Origin: Diploptera punctata
Taxonomy: Eukaryota; Arthropoda; Insecta; Blattodea; Blaberidae
Assembly: GCA_030220185.1 (NCBI GenBank)
Contig: JASPKZ010004950.1
Location: 1,370,001-1,434,000, forward strand
Direction: 5' to 3'
Length of the DNA: 64,000 nt
Below are positions 20,691 through 30,385 of the stretch, piece after piece (within the stretch, counting starts at the first letter, position 1; the number at the start of each line of letters is the position of its first letter). The notes under the pieces are model-generated. The model was not told where the DNA came from. It did no database searches and saw nothing but the letters and a program-made list of their open reading frames with translations. The translations under genes were made by a program, and so were the position numbers.

Positions 20691-20775
20691 CAAGAATGAG
20701 GTGGAAGAATAACATTAAAATGATTTGAAGGAGATAAATTAATTGAGGATTATTGGAAAACACGTAGGCCTACTT
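20690..20775 (+). mobile_element. LINE-A scrap
   Basis: gccaagaatgaggtggaaga through tggaaaacacgt corresponds to the PRMRWENNIN...DDWKTL part of the LINE-A tail, frameshifted. Confidence 0.65.
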
Positions 20776-21036
20776 AGAGATAAGATTAGCTACTATAAAT
20801 TAATATGATTTCCAGATATTTAACACATAATATCATAGAAAAAATTATTTACTATGGCGTGTCTTTTTGAACAATCTTTATTGTAAGGAAATTACCTTTA
20901 TGATGTTATATTAATAACAAAGTGGAGAAAAAATATTATAGGCCTATAGCTGTATGATTTTAAAATTAAATATTGTTGTTAATGCAATAATTAAAGACAA
21001 TGTTTCGGGAATTCGCTTTTATTATACTGTATATGT

Positions 21037-21374
21037 CCACCGTTGTGGTCTCGAGGTAGCGTGCTGCCTTGTCACGCAGCGGGCCCGGGTTCGATCCCCG
21101 GTCGGGGCAGTTTTTTTGGGTGATGTTTTTCTCGGGGTTTTTCCTCACCTGTAAGACAAATGTCAGGAAAACTTTAAGGCCCAAAAAGTCCCCAAAAGTC
21201 CCCAAAATCGTATGGCCATCATCATCCTTATCATTATCATCTCATCATCACCCTGTAACGGGAAGCTACCACACCCACTATTTCCTAGTAAAGCTGCAAA
21301 GCATAGCATGAAAATGCTATGATTGCAGTGAAAGACCTGCCGTCGCGTCGGGCAGAATTACTATGGTTGGATGG
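21037..21374 (+). mobile_element. SINE-A, full length
   Basis: Complete head, body and 3' end as in the 5.7-kb copy. The 13-bp target duplication atactgtatatgt lies at 21024-21036 and 21375-21387. It has a short internal duplication (agtccccaaaagtccccaaaa). Confidence 0.95.
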
Positions 21375-21526
21375 ATACTGTATATGTATTAAATTGTATT
21401 AGTGGAATAATCGTATCCTGTATTTACCGCGTGTGTTCTTTAAGTTCGTTTTGTATTCTGAATAATAGCGTATAAATAAAGAAGTCTCAATTTAATGAGT
21501 TATAGACATACAGTATATCCATCCAT

Positions 21527-21806
21527 AGTAATTCTGCTCCTTCACTGCAATCATAGCATTTTCATGCTATGCTTGCAGCTTTACTAGGGAATTGTAGGTG
21601 TGGCAGCTTCCCGTTGCTTTCCACACCGGTGAAGGATAGTGATGAGGATGATGATGATGATGATGATGGCTATATGATTTCGGGGACCGTTTGGGCCTTA
21701 AAGTTTTCCTGTTATTTGTCTTACAGGTGAGGAAAAACCCCGATAAAAGCCTCACTCAGAAAAACTGCCCCGACCGGGGATTGAACCCGGGCCCGCTGCG
21801 TGACAA
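21527..21806 (-). mobile_element. SINE-A, truncated in the tRNA head
   Basis: Reverse orientation. The 3' end, body and B box are present, but the head is cut after tgcgtgacaa, where a (TA)n tract (21814-21848) starts. Confidence 0.9.
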
Positions 21807-21811
21807 TAGGC

Positions 21812-21813
<2 letters not shown>

Positions 21814-21848
<35 letters not shown>
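21814..21848. repeat. (TA)n microsatellite
   Basis: (TA)17 at the truncated end of a SINE-A. Confidence 0.97.
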
Positions 21849-21854
<6 letters not shown>

Positions 21855-21867
21855 CCCCATGAACTTA

Positions 21868-22120
21868 TTTAGGTCGTTTGAACCTGTTCCTATGAGATTT
21901 CAAGTTGTGGTTGATCAGTCCATCTTAATTTTGGTCTTCCTTTATCTCGACATTCTTTAGGTTGATACTGCAATGCTAATTTAGGAAAGCGAGATGGGTC
22001 CATTCTTTGGACATGTTGTAAACAATTGATTTAATAATTCTGAATTTCTTCAACTATATTTTGAACTTTTAATTTATCACGTATATCTGTGTTTGTTTCT
22101 TGTCCAGTTTTGTCAAATCT
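21868..22120 (-). mobile_element. LINE C-terminal tail
   Basis: The minus strand reads QHVQRMDPSRFPKLALQYQP, then CRDKGRPKLRWTDQPQLEIS and a stop (about 21908). H-V-x-R-M...FPK...GRPK.RW is the usual LINE tail. The upstream part is frameshifted. It is a different family from LINE-A. Confidence 0.75.
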
Positions 22121-22280
22121 TGGAGTGGATGTAAGTATGTAAATAAATAAATATCTCAAAATAAGACTTCGTTATCTAGCCTACAAAACAAACTTTAAAG
22201 AACACACACACACACACACGGTAAATACACGATAATATTATTCAACTAATAAAGTTTAATATTAGGACAACAATATATAT

Positions 22281-22582
22281 CCCACCCATAGTAATTCTGC
22301 CCGACGCGACGGCAGGTCCTTTTCATGCTATGCGTGCAGCTTTACTAGGGAATTGTAGGTGTGGTAGCTTCCCGTTGCTTTCCACGCCAGTGAAGGATGT
22401 TGATGATGATAATGTTAATGATGATGGCCATATGATTTCGGGGACCGTTTGGGCCTTAAAGCTTTCCTGACCTTTGTCTTACAGATGAGGAAAAATCCCA
22501 CCCAGAAAAACTGCCCCGACCGGGGATCGAACTCGGGCCCGCTGCGTGACAAGGCAGCACGCTACTTTGTGACCACAGCGGT

Positions 22583-22586
<4 letters not shown>
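22281..22586 (-). mobile_element. SINE-A, nearly full length
   Basis: The 3' end is internally shortened around the gcagtgaaggacc segment; body and head are complete to gtggac. The (AT)n that follows at 22587-22618 masks any target duplication. Confidence 0.9.
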
Positions 22587-22626
<40 letters not shown>

Positions 22627-22672
22627 GACATTTGCAATGAAGGCAAATATGATATGAAATGAAAAATGAATG

Positions 22673-22955
22673 CTTGAGTCGGGATTTGAATCCGAGTCTC
22701 TAAACTCTGTACGTTTAGCCCTCTAACCAACTGAGCTACTCAAGTATTCCAATACAAACATACATTTTTCTTATATATGTAGTATTCTCAATTCACACAA
22801 GAGGTAGCGGGAAGACGTCCCAACTACCATCAAGCGGCCACCATAACAGGTAAGCAAATTTTTAAAGAGAATATTCTCTGTGTTGGAATACTTGAGTAGC
22901 TCAGTTGGTTAGAGCGCTAAACGTACAGAGTTTAGAGACTCCAAATCTCACATAT
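22673..22955. mobile_element. Fold-back element with tRNA-like ends (T3)
   Basis: A minus-strand tRNA-like module at 22673-22744 (acceptor CTTGAG/CTCAAG, anticodon arm CTAAAC-GTACAGA-GTTTAG, B box GATTCAAATCC) is mirrored by a plus-strand copy at 22891-22952. The plus copy has lost the 5' half of the T arm. The flanking caagtattccaata is mirrored at 22882-22894. The right flank of the left module (ttccaatacaaacatacatt, ttcttatatatgtagtattc) is shared with T4 at 45.48 kb. Interior about 135 bp, non-coding. Confidence 0.7.
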
Positions 22956-23094
22956 AAAAGTTATTCGTTTTCAGACCTGAATGTTTACACTCATTGCTTT
23001 GTTATTGCTTTGATAAACTATTTAAAAACACCGGTTTAAAAATAATGTTCGACTATAAATATTATATTGAAATGTTTAAATAAAACAGAGTTAC

Positions 23095-23425
23095 TGTTTC
23101 AGAGATGAAGTACTTTCGGAAGATATTAACAGATCAGATGAGTTAAGAGTACGAAATGTCGCGATTAGGGAAGGGTTAAAGGTGGAATCGGCAGAACAAT
23201 CTATTCAAAACCAATATTTTAAAATTGTATGGACACATTGTAAGAATGGTTGAGGGTAGCAAATCTAAGCAGGTGTACTCGAAGAAGGCGTCCTATGAAG
23301 AAATTGATTCAGTATATTACAGAGGTGGCAGGTAAATCAGGCAGCTGTACAGCAAGTCAGGCACGTCGCGGGAAATAGGGGTGCGTACAGAAAACGGTTG
23401 GAAAAACTGACAATGAGAGGCAAGG
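23095..23425 (+). mobile_element. LINE C-terminal tail, decayed
   Basis: EMKYFRKILTDQMSELRVRN, then IREGLKVESAEQSIQNQYFK and ...VQQVRHVAGNRGAYRKRLEK in shifting frames. The M-K-Y-F-R-K-I-L...R-V-R-N..I order is typical of RTE-like thumb regions. No GRP..RW survives in frame. Confidence 0.6.
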
Positions 23426-23761
23426 GATGGTTAAAGAAAGTGCTAAAATCAGGTAACAGTTTTAACAGAGAGGGAAATTAATGTTTAATGCACATAACTG
23501 TAGCCATAGAATCTGATAGAGATTCGTTTGTTCTTTAATCGTGAAACAAAAGCACGAGCAGGCAAACAGACTTGTGCGCACTATTATTGAAAATGTATGT
23601 ATTTTTTTAAAACAAAACGTAAATAAACCAACTTCCTAGTCCATCGTTTCCCCACCTGTGGTTCGCGAAGCAAAATATTTCAAGGTGTTCGCCAAAACTT
23701 CCGTAATGGCAGGTTTCGAGGTTAGGCCTATTATTGTTTCCTTCATTTCTGCGACATTGTC

Positions 23762-23816
23762 ACAATAATAATAGTTATTATTATTGTTATTATTATTATT
23801 ATTGTTATTATTATTA

Positions 23817-23893
<77 letters not shown>
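23762..23893. repeat. (ATT)n microsatellite, left half
   Basis: About 130 bp of ATT repeats with GTT variants. It generates poly-Asn, poly-Ile and poly-Tyr open frames on both strands that are not genes. It continues at 24231-24279 beyond a SINE. Confidence 0.98.
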
Positions 23894-24230
23894 GTCCACC
23901 ACTGTGGTCTCGAGGTAGCGTGCTGCCTTGTCACGCAGCGGGCCCGGGTACGATCCCCGGTCGGGGTAGTTTTTCTGGGTGAGGTTTTTATCGGGGTTTT
24001 TCCTCACCTGTAAGACAAATGTCAGGAAAACTTTAAGGCCCAAACGGTCCCCGAAATCTTATGGCCATCATCATCATCCTTATCATTATCATCATCATCC
24101 TTCACCGGTGTGGAAAGCAACGGGAAGCTACCAAACCTACAATTCCCTAGTAAAGCTGCAAGCGTAGCATGAAAATGCTATGATTGCAGTGAAGGACCTG
24201 CCTTCGGGCAGAATTACTATGGATGGATGG
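23894..24230 (+). mobile_element. SINE-A, full length, inside an ATT microsatellite
   Basis: Complete SINE-A (head, body, (CAT)n, ctgcaag...atggatggatgg) with ATT repeats on both sides. The target duplication cannot be told from the repeat itself. Confidence 0.95.

Positions 24231-24279
<49 letters not shown>
24231..24279. repeat. (ATT)n microsatellite, right half
   Basis: Continuation of the ATT tract after the SINE-A. Confidence 0.96.
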
Positions 24280-24281
<2 letters not shown>

Positions 24282-24336
24282 AGTATATACGGGGTTGGGA
24301 AGTGGTTCTAATAGAAGCGAGGAAATGATTAAAAAC

Positions 24337-24630
24337 CGAGCGATAGCGTAGTGGTTAAGGCACTGCGCTACAAGCCGGAAGGTCGAGGGTTCAAGTCCCG
24401 GTGGGGTCAGGATTTTTAAACTGACCCAAACCTTCTGGCGGAACTATGACCCTGGGGTCGACTAAACCTCTAACGGAAATGAGTACCAGACGCTTGTTGG
24501 GGGGGGTAAAGGCGGCCGTCACGCAGGGTTGACATGTACCTATTGTCTAGAAAAAGTGGGAGCCTTAAACCTCCTACTACCCCAAGGGCCTCCTGAGGCC
24601 TGTAGTGGGAATACTTTACTTTTTACTAGT
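24337..24630 (+). mobile_element. SINE-B, nearly full length
   Basis: gcgatagcgtagtggttaag head, complete body with a short deletion near 24533 and a (G)7 expansion at 24500-24506, tail actttactttttact. No exact target duplication found. From 24631 to 25234 nothing is recognised. Confidence 0.92.
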
Positions 24631-25540
24631 CGTCTGAAGTAACTATTAATCGTGTTTGAACATTGTGTGTGGTTCTATTTTATTGGTGAACTTTCTGTTC
24701 ATTAATTTATTATGTTGTTGCTGGTAGCATGAATATATTAATCTTGTGCGAGGTTTGTGTTGATATGTATGTTACACATGGTGGGGACATCCACGTGTCA
24801 TAGTATTTAAAATAAGAAGTGTTTTGCTGAATGTAGTGTTTATTTGCGCTTCACCCACTTAGAGGAAGTTACACACAACACGCGTCTCCCGATCTCTTGT
24901 TAGTGCTACTATAATACATTTTTATATAATAGCTCTTTCAACTTTTGTCTTATAAAACATCTGCATTAAATGCATTTCCTGTTTAATCTCTGCCATATTG
25001 CCTCAACAGTCTTTCCCTCTGTATGGAATTTTGTATGTTTTTGATTTTGTATTTGATGGCAATGAATTTTTCTTTGCTATGAGTATGTTTTACTTCAATT
25101 GTATTTTTAGACGCATAAACATATTTAGTCAAATTTCGCCTAGGAACTTTTAGAGTATCAATAGACTTTATTATTGCATGTATTCATGTGTATTTTAAGA
25201 AAGAAATTATGTTAATAAATAGGATCTTCTTGGTGACTATTTAACTCATGCCCCAAATGAGAGTCCAACCAATCACGTTTCAATAAATTTTGTTTTACAA
25301 CCAATGACAGTCATGTTTCACCTCGCTATTTATCAAATTCTGTTTACCAAAATAAAGAAAGCTTCTCCTTTTTTAATATTTTGAACAGGTCAGATCATTA
25401 TTTTGCAGTGACTGACTCTCCAAAAAATGCATTGAATATAAAAGATAATGAACAGATTCCTTCAAACTACACATTTCATAATTGTGTTCAAAATAATGAT
25501 TTTTTGAGTTGTTTACTAAAAAAATTAATTAGTAACCTAT

Positions 25541-25894
25541 CCATTCGTCCATAGCAATTCTGCCCGAGGGCAGGTCTTTCACTGCAACCATAGCATTTTC
25601 GTGTTATGCTTTGCAGCTTTATTAGGGAATTATAGGCGTGGTAGCTTCCCGTTGTTTTCCACACCGGTGAAGGATGATGATGATAATGATAAGGGTGATG
25701 ATGATAATGATAAGGATGATGATGGCCGGATGATTTTTCTGGGACCATTGGGCCCTAAGCTTCCTGACATTTGTCTTACAGGTGAGGAAAAACCCCGAAA
25801 AAAAACTCACCCAGGAGCCTGTCCCGATCGGGAATCGAACCTGGGCCCGCTGCGTTACAAGACAGCACGCTACCTCGAGACCACAGCGGTAGAC
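25541..25894 (-). mobile_element. SINE-A, full length, inserted near repeat Q
   Basis: Complete in reverse orientation, more diverged than other copies (ggaaccttag region, gtgttatgctttgcagcttt). A weak target duplication (ttagtaacctat / ttaataacatat). Confidence 0.92.
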
Positions 25895-26050
25895 TTAATA
25901 ACATATAATCTTGGTTATAATATTCAGTTTGATGTGTTTCATTATTTCTTCACTAGTGTACATTCTTACAGTATTGCGATCCTATTTCGCAACAAATAAT
26001 ATGATCAAGTTGCAGTGATTAAACATAAAGCGCTACAGATAAATAATCTT

Positions 26051-26113
26051 TGAGGAGACGGACCTTTTAGGTAAATATTTCATAATTTCCTATTTTAATT
26101 TTGAATAAACTTA
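26051..26113 (+). mobile_element. Penelope-like 3' end scrap
   Basis: tttgaggagacggacctttt...tattttaattttgaataa matches the arm terminus of the fold-back at 29.5-30.25 kb over about 60 bp. Confidence 0.65.
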
Positions 26114-26216
26114 ACCTCACATTTCTGATTTGTTTTCAAACACCGCCGTTTATATTAAATATATAAATATTTTAAAATACCGGTAACTATATTTAAGTAA
26201 TGGTTTTCGAGTAAAC

Positions 26217-26547
26217 CGCGCTGTAGCCGAGTGGTTAAGGCAGGAAGCCTTGGCGCAGAGCTATGGGACTTGAGCTGGTTCGAGTCTCCATGGGGGAAGT
26301 AATTTTCTCATGGTATTTCGGCCAGTATGGGACCGGTGTCCACCCAGCATCGTGAGGCATTTGGGTAGCTACAATAATAAGTAGCGGCTCCAGGTTGAGA
26401 AAACCAGCTATAACGGCTGGAGGACTCGACACCCCTACACTGGCTGATGATCATCTACCTCTGTGATTGACACATGTGGATGTAAGGCCAGCAGCCGGAT
26501 GGTAGGCTAAGGGTCTTTTAGGCCTGTCTCCCCAGGAGTTTTTTTTT
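26217..26547 (+). mobile_element. SINE-C, full length
   Basis: Head ccgcgctgtagccgagtggt...gctggttcgagtctccatgg, body ttcggccagtatgggaccgg ... gccagcagccggatggtagg, T-rich tail. Target duplication gagtaaac (26209-26216 and 26548-26555), extendable to 12 bp with one mismatch. Confidence 0.92.
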
Positions 26548-26695
26548 GAGTAAACAGCATAATTTTATTCGTTAAATAGTCCTAAGAAGCCACTCTTGAT
26601 TTCCAAATTTCTAGATAAATTACTTGTCATTTCGTGACTCGTGAATTTATCGATGATTTGGAAAAAACTTTTGGCATTACTTATAATTATTATCA

Positions 26696-27735
26696 TTTAT
26701 TCCAATAGGCCTATTAGTTGTTGCACCCATTTAGGATCCCAAAGTAGACAATAGGAGCAAGGATGGGAAATGGGGCGAAATTAGCTTGAAAATTGCCGTG
26801 GCGGCATAAGAAAATGGAAACGAGATGATCTAAATGAATGGGCAGGTATATATGGAGTGCTGTAGGCTACAATAAGAAGACCCGTCGATGGTAAAAAATG
26901 AATAAATTTTCAAAAACAAACCTTCTTACAGACGAGCAATGTTAATTGAAGACATAGAAAAATTATTTTTAACCACCTTCTTTTGTTTGAAGAAATCTTG
27001 GAACCATTAAAATATGCAAACGCGGTGTAAATACAACATTAGTCAGTGTTATTAATGTGACGTGCTCAGAATATTGGAAAGATCATATTTCAGTTTCAGA
27101 TATCAGAGCTATTGAACGAAAGATATGAACGTACATTACCAGTTGGAATTGCAGAAAGCGTTTTTCGCATAATAGGAATTTGGCTTGTGCTTTTGAAGAG
27201 ATTTTGCAACATCAGATATAATAAAAAAAAAAGAGATGAACCTACTTTTAGCGATGCTGGCGAATCCTTTTCAGAAGACAAGATGATAGGCATATTGGAA
27301 AATTCATCGACTGTGTAAAGCGTGTGGATGAATTATCGCCACTTCCAAGAACATCCACTGTCATGAAGAAAGAAGGGAAGCTGAAAGCACAACTGTAATA
27401 AAGAGGAGCCCATATACAACTTGAACTTATTTTTTTGTAGGACCTAATTATGTTACTCTCTTCGAAGGTCGAAATTAAGAAAAACTTTGTTCAAACAACT
27501 AGTTTCCCAATTTGGATCATTCGCATTTTTTTATATATTTTTAAGGTGTTTACACTTGTTAGAAATAAAATAATGAAAAATAATAGTATCATTCTAAAGT
27601 AAACAATAATACTATACAATGGTGTTACTAAATGCGCGTATTCAGTTTTGATACGATAATTATTTCAGAGGTAATAGGTTCTAAAAATCTAAACCGGGTC
27701 TAATATAGGTATCATATTTTTCCCTAAAATCTACC
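26696..27735. other. Intergenic, nothing secure
   Basis: Around 26795-26880 a plus-strand patch (RRDDLNEWAGIYGVL) vaguely resembles LINE tails but lacks a GRP..RW motif. Other frames, including a 68-codon frame at 27112, show no family features. Confidence 0.4.
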
Positions 27736-27850
27736 AGCTCATTGGTGTAACCGTTAGCGTGTGCAACCTGATGTTCCAGGAATCCGAGTTCGATTTTCAG
27801 CGATAAAGAGGTATACAATTTAATTTTCAGTCTCATGAGAACAAACGAGT
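27736..27850 (+). mobile_element. SINE-like tRNA head, isolated
   Basis: attggtgtaaccgttagcgt (A-box-like) and aatccgagttcgattttcag (B-box-like) are spaced as in tRNA heads. The following ~50 bp (ttttcagtctcatgagaaca) has no second copy in this window. Confidence 0.5.
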
Positions 27851-28097
27851 AAGTTACTTCTTTGAATTTAGCAGTAGCGAAAAATCCTGTTTCATAAACG
27901 GAAGCTATTGAGGTCACGCTAACTACATCACTATCATCTCATAAACCTTCAGCCGGCCTTGGCTTTGGGACTATTAGTATCACATGTAGGCCCTACTATA
28001 CCACGTAAATATGTATTTATTTATTTAATGCAAGATAATTAAAATACAATTCATTCACTCAAATGACAGATCTTATTAACGTACACAATACTAGCTA

Positions 28098-28459
28098 GTC
28101 CACCGCTGTGGTCTCGAGGTAGCGTGCTGCCTTGTCACGCAGCGGGCCCGGGTTCGATCCCCGGTCGGGGCAGTTTTTCTGGGTGAGGTTTTTATCGGGG
28201 TTTTTCCTCATCTGTAAGACAAATGTCAGGAAAACTTTAAGGCCCAAACGGTCCCCGAAATCATGTGGCCATCATCATCATCATCATCATCATCATTATC
28301 ATTATCATCGTCATCATCATCCTTCACCGGTGTGGAAAGCAACGGGAAGCTACCACACCTACACAATTCCCTAGTAAAGCTGCAAGCATAGCATGAAAAT
28401 GCTATGATTGCAGTGAAGGACCTGCCTTCGGGCAGAATTACTATTGATACTATGGATGG
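28098..28459 (+). mobile_element. SINE-A, full length
   Basis: Complete copy. The 11-bp target duplication aatactagcta lies at 28087-28097 and 28460-28470. The duplicated site overlaps the 5' end of repeat P (ctagctaatgcccggcg), so the SINE entered right at P's edge. Confidence 0.95.
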
Positions 28460-28668
28460 AATACTAGCTAATGCCCGGCGTGCGGTGCTACGCCAAATTA
28501 AATGTGTTTTTATGTTTAATTGAATAAGCCAAAAGAAAAATTATTATAAACTATATCGTGATTATTTTAGATATCCCGTGCTTGTTACCTGGCGTTGCCT
28601 GGGAATCTACTTATCTCGATCATCTTGGTATCAATGAGCTGAAAGACAAAATTGGTTATTATAAGTTG

Positions 28669-29351
28669 TTATCATAAGTAATGCCACGAGTGATTTCCAA
28701 TTTATCTAGAGAATTTGGAAATCAAGAGTGGCATTTGTTAGGACTATTTAACGAATAAAATTAAGCTGTTTACTCACAAATCATTATTTAACTGTAGTTA
28801 TTTCAAAATATTTATATATTTAATGCAAACGGCGATGTTTGAAAACAAATGAGAAACGATAGGTACGCTTCTACTGCTTCTTTTGTTTATCACTGCAACC
28901 AGATCATACTATTTATTGCCAAAGGAACGCAATATTGTAAGAATGCTCTCTAGTGGAGAAAAAATGAAACACCAATCTGTATATTAATTCATTTCTGATG
29001 TCGTATGATGTAAATATTACAATTATATTTTTCTGGATTATTACCTGGGAAAAAATACATTTAAGAAAGTGAAACAGTGGTTTCTTTTTTGGTGGTATAA
29101 TAAATTGCTACAAATGTTGACATGTATGCACTATATATACAATCTGGTAGCCGTATTTCTTATAGGCTCAGTCACTGCAAAATAACGGTCAGACCTGTTC
29201 AGAATATTAAAAAGGAGGAGCTTTGTTTAATATATGGTAATTATAACACTGATAAATATTTCGTGAAACACGACTCTGATTGGTTGTAAAACAGAAATCA
29301 TTGAAACGTGATTGGTCATTGACTCCCATTTGGGGCATGAGTTAAATAGTC
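28669..29351 (+). mobile_element. Repeat Q, copy 1, inserted in repeat P
   Basis: About 680 bp, A+T-rich, from ttatcataagtaatgccacg to catgagttaaatagt. It splits the P motif ttat|ccgtaaaaga, intact at 42.43 kb. It matches copy 2 at 54.17 kb along its length but lacks about 37 bp of the hairpin loop and a segment near 29115. Non-coding. Confidence 0.75.
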
Positions 29352-29542
29352 CGTAAAAGATACACATGCTGTTGCGGCCTTTTTTTGTAGAATTTTTCTA
29401 GAAATTCAGTTCTGTGTATATTTGGTGTATTTGTTATGGTTTAGGCAGAGTAAGACATTTAAGCGTCCAAAAAGCAACTTTTTTAGTGCGCAGATATTCC
29501 CCATTTTTTAGCTCCGACATACGTACGATATTATGTTATAAA

Positions 29543-30254
29543 TAACTTTTATAAGATTCATGATGTCTTCCGTTGAGGTATTATTCAAAATTAAAATATA
29601 AAATTATGGAATATTCACCTGAAAGGTCCGTCTCCTCAACTTAATTAATTTTTTAACTGTAACGCTTTCGGGACTTGTCCCATCATCGGCAGGATTCAAA
29701 ACTGGTGTTTCACTGAAGATCTGGTAGAGGGGGTTACATGTATTGGGTTCGTTTTCGTTTATCAGATTGTCGTTGTTGTGAGCTGCTTTCCTGATTTCCA
29801 TCTCTTCGAGTACGTTTATCTTCGCTGGATTATTTTCTCTGTGCATAACTGTTAGGGTGTTTTCAATATTTAACATGCGATGTCCTTCATGGATAACATT
29901 TTCGAGACTTTATTCACGCAGAAGGAAAATCAAGCTATGCAAAACACGTTATCCATGAAGGACATCACATGTTAAATATTGAAAACACCCTAACAGTAAT
30001 GCACCAGAGAAAATAATCCAGCGAAGATAACGTACTCGAACAGATGGAAATCATGAAAGCAGCTCACAACAACGACAGTCTGATAAACGAAAACGAACCC
30101 AATACATGTAACCCCCCTCTACCAGATCTTCAGTGAAACACCAGTTTTGAATCCTGCCGATGGTGGGACAAGTCTCGAAAGCGCTACAGTTAAATAATTA
30201 ATTAAGTTGAAGAGACGGACCTTTCAGGTGAATATTCCATAATTTTATATTTTA
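29543..30254. mobile_element. Penelope-like fold-back element 3, with GIY-YIG tail coding
   Basis: Arms 29589-29897 and 29948-30257 are inverted copies with about 95 percent identity by eye. A 46-bp one-sided extension lies at the left (29543-29588). The 13-bp target duplication attatgttataaa is at 29530-29542 and 30255-30267. The minus-strand frame 29604-29876 reads HRENNPAKINVLEEMEIRKA, and the right-arm start reads SYAKHVIHEGHHMLNIENTL. This resembles the C-terminal part of the GIY-YIG endonuclease of Penelope-like elements (H...N..LE..EI). Both arms are 5'-truncated; RT is absent. The end of each arm has cccgaaagcgttacag after a gggac/gtccc hairpin. Confidence 0.78.
29604..29876 (-). pseudogene. 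Fragment of Penelope-like endonuclease C-terminus
   Basis: A 90-residue open frame beginning within the left arm. Conserved residues: H...G..MLNIENT, then LEEMEIRKA. The catalytic GIY-YIG residues lie upstream in intact proteins and are not present. The sister frame in the right arm (plus strand, about 29919-30200) is shifted. Confidence 0.6.
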
Positions 30255-30385
30255 ATTATGTTATAAACGTTAATTGTCCCAGAAAAATTCTCTAAATTAT
30301 GTTAGAAACCCATTCAAATCGGCCAAGTAGTTTTTGAGTCCATAAATGACAGACAGACAGACTCGCACTCATTTTCATATGCATA

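Larger units (their letters stand above)
25235..26695 (-). mobile_element. Repeat Q, copy 3, broken by insertions
   Basis: The minus strand matches Q copies at 28.67 and 54.17 kb in pieces: 25235-25430 (catgccccaaatgagagtcc region), about 26000-26035, 26112-26216 (gttttcaaacaccgccgttt), and 26548-26695 (hairpin segment, gccactcttgatttccaaat). It is separated by a SINE-A, a Penelope-like scrap, a SINE-C and unmatched sequence. Non-coding. Confidence 0.7.
28462..30365 (+). mobile_element. Repeat P, copy 1, interrupted twice
   Basis: The left part (28462-28668) has ctagctaatgcccggcgtgc...gttacctggcgttgcctggg. The middle (29352-29529) has gtttaggcagagtaagacat...tccccattttttagctccga. The right part (30268-30365) has ttcaaatcggccaagtagtt...gacagacagacagactcgca. 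Repeat Q and a Penelope-like fold-back separate the pieces. The CCGGCGT...ACGCC opening and a closing (ACAG)n are typical of widespread arthropod interspersed repeats. I cannot name the superfamily and see no protein. Confidence 0.65.

Noticed and set aside
23636..24043. 135-codon frame with long poly-Asn, and poly-Tyr/poly-Ile frames on the other frames
   Set aside because: They are translations of an ATT microsatellite and a SINE-A; the same runs open in several frames on both strands.
27112..27318. 68-codon frame with KKKRDEPTFSDAGESFSEDK
   Set aside because: Looks somewhat protein-like but is short, has no family motif, and no neighbouring exon could be found; not called.
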